Below are positions 13,036 to 13,527 of a stretch of DNA of 13,527 nucleotides, piece after piece. A model generated the notes under the pieces. That model was not told where the DNA came from and made no database searches. It saw nothing but the letters and a program-made list of their open reading frames with translations. Source of the DNA: Butyrivibrio sp. UBA3740 (lineage in GTDB: Bacteria; Bacillota; Clostridia; Lachnospirales; Lachnospiraceae); the NCBI GenBank assembly GCA_002372465.1, contig DFGW01000008.1:1-13527 (forward strand). Direction: 5' to 3'. The translations under genes were made by a program, and so were the position numbers. Within the stretch, counting starts at the first letter, position 1; every line of letters begins with the position of its first letter.

Positions 13036-13527
13036 TTACAGTCCTCTTTGATGGCTCTTTTCTACCGCCTCCCAGAGGCCATTGATGTATGTGGCACCCA
13101 GGGCTCTGTCGTAGAGTCCGTATCCCGGCATTGCTACTTCACCCCAGATCATTCTTCCGTGGTCAGGGCGGATAGGTCCGTCAAAGCCCGTCTCGTAGAG
13201 CGCCTTGATGATCTCGTACATATCAAAGGTTCCGTCTGCGGAAAGATGTGCAGACTCCTCAAAGTTTGTAGGAGAGATGAACTTAAGATTTCTTACATGG
13301 GCAAAGTGGATCCTTCCCTCCAGAGCTCTTATCATGTGAGGCAGGTCATTCTCAAGGCTTGTGCCATAAGAGCCTGAGCAGAAGGTAACACCGTTGTGCA
13401 CGTCATCTACTGCCTTCATGAGCTTTAAGATGTTCTTCTCATTGTTGATGATCCTTGGAAGGCCGAATACTGACCATGCCGGGTCATCGGGATGAATGGC
13501 CATCTTGATGTCATACTTGTTGCAGAC
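13036..13527 (-). CDS. uxuA: Mannonate dehydratase, C-terminal part (cut by window edge)
   Basis: The 163 residues in view are the C-terminal half of UxuA, which dehydrates D-mannonate to 2-keto-3-deoxy-D-gluconate (EC 4.2.1.8), using a divalent metal in a TIM-barrel fold. The frame is open through the right edge (VCNKYDIKM precedes the first internal methionine), so the real start lies outside. Family motifs are HPDDPAWSVFGLPRI, VTFCSGSYGT, HVRNLKF, EESAHLSADGTFDMYEI, GPIRPDHGRMIWGE and YDRALGATYINGLWEAV; the histidines, cysteine and aspartates in them are the metal and substrate ligands known for this family. It is the upstream partner of uxuB, 31 bases away, in a hexuronate-use operon typical of gut and rumen fibre degraders. 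Confidence 0.95.
   Translation of the reverse strand, partial: VCNKYDIKMAIHPDDPAWSVFGLPRIINNEKNILKLMKAVDDVHNGVTFCSGSYGTSLENDLPHMIRALEGRIHFAHVRNLKFISPTNFEESAHLSADGTFDMYEIIKALYETGFDGPIRPDHGRMIWGEVAMPGYGLYDRALGATYINGLWEAVEKSHQRGL

Noticed and set aside
12907..13377. Plus-strand frame across the uxuA-uxuB junction
   Set aside because: It is a shadow of two well-supported minus-strand enzymes and crosses their spacer.

Overview
The window looks like a low-GC Firmicute of the Lachnospiraceae (Butyrivibrio/Pseudobutyrivibrio-like). This is inferred from strong Shine-Dalgarno sites (GGAGG types), textbook sigma-A promoters (TTGACA-like/17 nt/TATAAT), an Rpn-type PD-(D/E)XK protein with GIEK repeats, a HicA/HicB pair of the SGSRV type and a clustered uxuA-uxuB pair. 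Every gene I accept is on the minus strand, so the biological order runs from high to low coordinates. No tRNA, rRNA, CRISPR array or intact insertion sequence is visible.

Right end (13527 to about 10150): hexuronate catabolism and two small housekeeping-like genes. The 3' half of uxuA (mannonate dehydratase) runs off the right edge and is followed by uxuB (fructuronate reductase); together they interconvert fructuronate, mannonate and 2-keto-3-deoxygluconate. Next, behind their own promoter, come a zinc-ribbon membrane protein and a small bacterial PH-domain protein, closed by a hairpin terminator.

Middle (10150 to about 6710): accessory material. A stretch of about 500 bp without an intact gene carries copy B of a 130-bp repeat. 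It is followed by a hicA-hicB toxin-antitoxin pair whose toxin has lost its C-terminus and whose promoter carries a palindromic operator candidate, a DEDDh exonuclease, an orphan ECF transporter S component, and a gene fusing an XRE-type helix-turn-helix to a Uma2 nuclease-fold domain.

Left end (6710 to 1): a cell-surface glycan (exopolysaccharide or capsule) locus. A membrane phosphoglycosyl transferase would start the repeat unit on undecaprenyl phosphate. After it come copy A of the 130-bp repeat, the Rpn-like gene, and a tight four-gene operon of three family-2-type glycosyltransferases plus a beta-propeller protein of unknown role. No flippase, polymerase or chain-length regulator is in view, so the locus must continue to the left.

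The most notable non-coding signal is a duplicated terminator-promoter cassette. At 4447-4512 and 6643-6706 a rho-independent terminator is followed at once by a sigma-A promoter, in the same orientation. The copies match at 57 of 64 aligned bases, with a 2-nt gap in the hairpin loop. Each copy ends a PD-(D/E)XK-family gene and starts a glycan-synthesis unit. I see no clearly new defence or mobile system; the best leads are this cassette, the XRE-Uma2 fusion with a palindrome by its promoter, and the decayed HicA beside an intact HicB and operator.
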